Below, one piece after another: positions 3,293-5,442 of a stretch of DNA of 5,442 nucleotides. The stretch is from NCBI GenBank assembly GCA_943354205.1, contig CALRBJ010000024.1:1-5442 (forward strand), in the 5' to 3' direction. Numbering within the stretch: the stretch's first letter is position 1; each line of letters starts with the position of its first letter. The translations under genes and the position numbers were made by a program. The notes under the pieces were generated by a model. That model had not been told where the DNA came from. It worked only from the letters and a program-made list of their open reading frames with translations, and did no database searches. The DNA is from Candidatus Nomurabacteria bacterium (lineage in GTDB: Bacteria; Patescibacteriota; Minisyncoccia; Phycocordibacterales; UBA9973).

Positions 3293-5442
3293 ATGAGCAA
3301 ATTCGTCCATCTTCATACGCATTCGCACTATTCCCTGCTCGACGGCATGTCTAAAATCGATGTGATGGTAGGCATCGCTAAGAAAAACGGCATGAAAGCC
3401 ATGGCCCTGACCGACCACGGCAATATGTACGGCGCCATCGAATTTTACAAAGCATGCAAAGATGCCGGCATAAAACCAATCATCGGCGTCGAGGCCTATA
3501 TGACCGCTGGTTCGCGACACGATCGAAATACTGAAACAGGCCAAAAACGCTACTATCACCTCATACTACTCGCCAAAAATCTACAGGGGTATAAAAATAT
3601 AATTCGCCTAGTCACCATCGCAAACCTCGAAGGCTACTATTACAAACCGCGCGTCGACAAAGAAATATTGCGCCAGTATAGCGAGGGCATCGTCGCACTC
3701 TCTGGCTGTATGGGCGGAGAGCTTTCGCAAGTAGTCCTCGGAGGCGATATGGAAAAAGCCGACGCACTGGTCAAAGAGTACCAAGACATTTTCGGCAAAG
3801 AAAATTATTTTATAGAAATCCAATCGCACCCGCACGTCGAGCGCGATGCCGAAGTCCGCGAGAAACTGATCGCCCTCGGAAAGAAGCACGATATCCCCGT
3901 GGTGGCCACCCAAGACTCGCACTATCCATGCGCCGACGACCACGAAGCGCACCGCACACTCCTTGCCATAAACACCCAAGGCGATGCCAAAGACGCCACT
4001 CGGTTTGAATTTTCAGAAGACGATTTTTCGCTCATCGATGAGAAGAAAGCATTAGAATATTTTAGCGACTGCCCCGAATCGGTAGCAAACACCATGCTCG
4101 TGGCCGATATGTGCAATTTGGAATTGGAACTCGGCAAATGGGTATTCCCGGATTATAAAGTGCCAGACGGCAGCGATCCCGACGCAAAGCTTGCTGAGCT
4201 TGCCTATCTAGGAATCAAAGAACATGGCCTCCAAGAAACTCCAGAAATAAAAGAACGCATTGAATACGAACTTTCAATTATTCGAACAAAGGGCTACTCA
4301 AAATATTTCTTGGTAGTTTCCGACCTGATCAAATTTGCAAAGAGTGAAGGAATACTAACCACCACACGCGGGTCGGCGGCTGGATCGATGGTTTCGTATT
4401 TGATCGGTATCACCACCATAAATCCGATAGAATATAAATTGCCTTTCGAAAGATTTTTGAATCCTTACCGCCCGAGCCCGCCCGATATCGACTTGGACAT
4501 AGCCGACGACCGCCGTGAAGAAATGCTCGACTATGCCAAAAGAAAGTATGGCGAAAACCATGTGGCGCAGATCGGAACATTTGGCACCATGATGGCCAAG
4601 GGTTCTGTGCGCGATGTGGCCCGCGCTTTAGGCTATCCATACGCCGTAGGCGATCGCATCTCGAATATGATTCCTATGGGCTCACAAGGCTTCCCGATGA
4701 CCATCGATCGTGCCATGGAAATGATTCCGGAATTAAAAACTGCATACGAAAAAGAGCCCGACACTAAAAAAATAATTGATTTGGCGAAAAAGATCGAAGG
4801 CTGCGCCAGGCACATCAGCGTGCATGCAGCCGGAGTGGTCATCTCCCCGCTTCCCACATATGAATACGCCCCCACCCAGCTCGATCCGCGCGGTGGAAAG
4901 ATAATCACCCAGTACGACATGTATTCGATCGAAGAAGCCGGTCTTTTGAAATTCGACTTTCTGGGAATTAGAAATCTTTCCATCCTGGCCGACTCGATCA
5001 AATTAGTAAAAAAATTCTACGATATCGATATCGATATTGAAAATGTCCCGCTTGAAGACAAGAAAACTTTCGCGCTCCTAGCTTCCGGCGAAACGGAAGG
5101 CCTATTCCAGTTAAACGGCTCGGGCATGACCCGCTATTTAAAAGAATTGAAGCCGACATCCATCCACGATATAAACGCCATGGTGGCACTCTACCGCCCG
5201 GGCCCGATGGAGTCTATCCCGGAATACATCCGTCGAAAGCACAATCCGGCATTGGTAAAATATCTCGACCCGAGGATGAAGAAATTCTTGGGCGAATCCT
5301 ACGGTCTCATCGTCTACCAAGACGACCTATTGTTCTGCGCGCTCGATATCGCCGGCTACAACTGGGAAGAAGCGGATAAATTCCGCAAAGCGGTGGGCAA
5401 GAAAATTCCTGCCGAGATGGCAGCGCAGAAAGAAAAATTTGT
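3293..5442 (+). CDS. dnaE: DNA polymerase III alpha subunit, 3'-partial
   Basis: DnaE is the replicative polymerase of the chromosome. The frame is open for 716 codons without a shift and leaves the window before its stop; full proteins are usually above 1,000 aa. Residues 1-230 are the PHP domain. Its nine metal-site residues all appear present: H8, H10, D17, H42, E67, H89, C139, D208 and H210, unlike the degenerate E. coli PHP, so a metal-dependent proofreading exonuclease is plausible. The palm contains TTTRGSAAGS (356-365), the catalytic aspartates D398 and D400 in PDIDLD, and D555 in LKFDFLG. GTFGTMMAKGSVRDVARALG (428-447), FQLNGSGM and LYRPGPMES are also diagnostic. The usual GPG before RGS is replaced by TTT. 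The last part (YQDDLLFCALDIAGYNWEEAD) matches the family's fingers region; the beta-binding and OB parts are beyond the edge. ATG 3293 is fixed by the family's HLHTHSHYSLLDG start. Confidence 0.98.
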   Translation, partial: MSKFVHLHTHSHYSLLDGMSKIDVMVGIAKKNGMKAMALTDHGNMYGAIEFYKACKDAGIKPIIGVEAYMTAGSRHDRNTETGQKRYYHLILLAKNLQGYKNIIRLVTIANLEGYYYKPRVDKEILRQYSEGIVALSGCMGGELSQVVLGGDMEKADALVKEYQDIFGKENYFIEIQSHPHVERDAEVREKLIALGKKHDIPVVATQDSHYPCADDHEAHRTLLAINTQGDAKDATRFEFSEDDFSLIDEKKALEYFSDCPESVANTMLVADMCNLELELGKWVFPDYKVPDGSDPDAKLAELAYLGIKEHGLQETPEIKERIEYELSIIRTKGYSKYFLVVSDLIKFAKSEGILTTTRGSAAGSMVSYLIGITTINPIEYKLPFERFLNPYRPSPPDIDLDIADDRREEMLDYAKRKYGENHVAQIGTFGTMMAKGSVRDVARALGYPYAVGDRISNMIPMGSQGFPMTIDRAMEMIPELKTAYEKEPDTKKIIDLAKKIEGCARHISVHAAGVVISPLPTYEYAPTQLDPRGGKIITQYDMYSIEEAGLLKFDFLGIRNLSILADSIKLVKKFYDIDIDIENVPLEDKKTFALLASGETEGLFQLNGSGMTRYLKELKPTSIHDINAMVALYRPGPMESIPEYIRRKHNPALVKYLDPRMKKFLGESYGLIVYQDDLLFCALDIAGYNWEEADKFRKAVGKKIPAEMAAQKEKF

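Noticed and set aside
5022..5040. GATATC-type short repeat in dnaE
   Set aside because: It simply encodes Asp-Ile-Asp-Ile-Asp-Ile in frame, is only three units long, and sits in a variable surface segment.
3221..5320. Several minus-strand frames of 60-123 aa
   Set aside because: All lie antisense to dnaE, whose 716-codon frame is intact and fully recognisable; none has family features.
1..5442. CRISPR array, insertion sequence, prophage, riboswitch or UGA recoding
   Set aside because: No regularly spaced repeats, transposase, integrase, att-like duplication or aptamer-like leader were seen; no in-frame TGA occurs in any gene.

Overview
The window reads as a compact piece of core chromosome from a Patescibacteria/CPR-type bacterium, most likely of Parcubacteria affinity. 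This placement is an inference. It rests on AT-rich, mostly single-gene transcription units, the sequence style of Fmt, the short S30AE hibernation factor, RNase HII and DnaE, the small orphan proteins, and the absence of a Shine-Dalgarno sequence before any gene start. All seven stop codons visible at gene ends are TAA (six) or TAG (one). Glycine is encoded by GGN and no gene has an internal TGA, so nothing suggests UGA recoding.

Layout from left to right: (1) the 3' part of fmt (+ strand), with its N-terminus outside the window and an in-frame TAA at 69-71. (2) hpf (- strand), tail-to-tail with fmt and overlapping it by 17 bp. A perfect 15-bp hairpin inside fmt may terminate hpf. (3) A 42-aa, extremely basic protein (- strand), easily missed because of its size, followed by a clean hairpin terminator. 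(4) A divergent pair sharing a 34-bp spacer: a 66-aa two-helix membrane protein (- strand) and a 73-aa YdeI/OmpD-associated-type protein (+ strand). (5) A perfect palindromic terminator between that gene and the 3' end of a tRNA-Asn(GTT) gene (- strand). (6) A secreted orphan protein (- strand) with the best -35/-10 promoter of the window and its own terminator. (7) rnhB (- strand), divergent from dnaE (+ strand), which runs off the right edge after 716 codons.

The recognisable genes serve translation (fmt, tRNA-Asn, hpf) and replication or genome maintenance (rnhB, dnaE). There is no operon of co-functioning genes, no mobile element and no CRISPR array, and I see no evidence of a new defence or metabolic system. 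The most notable signal is regulatory: four gene starts in two divergent intergenic regions each have a TGn-extended -10 hexamer only 6 or 9 bases before the ATG. This predicts leaderless or nearly leaderless mRNAs. Other points of interest are the nonsense codon in fmt, the hpf/fmt antisense hairpin, an AT-rich in-frame insert in RNase HII, and a TTTRGS variant of the DnaE GPGRGS motif.
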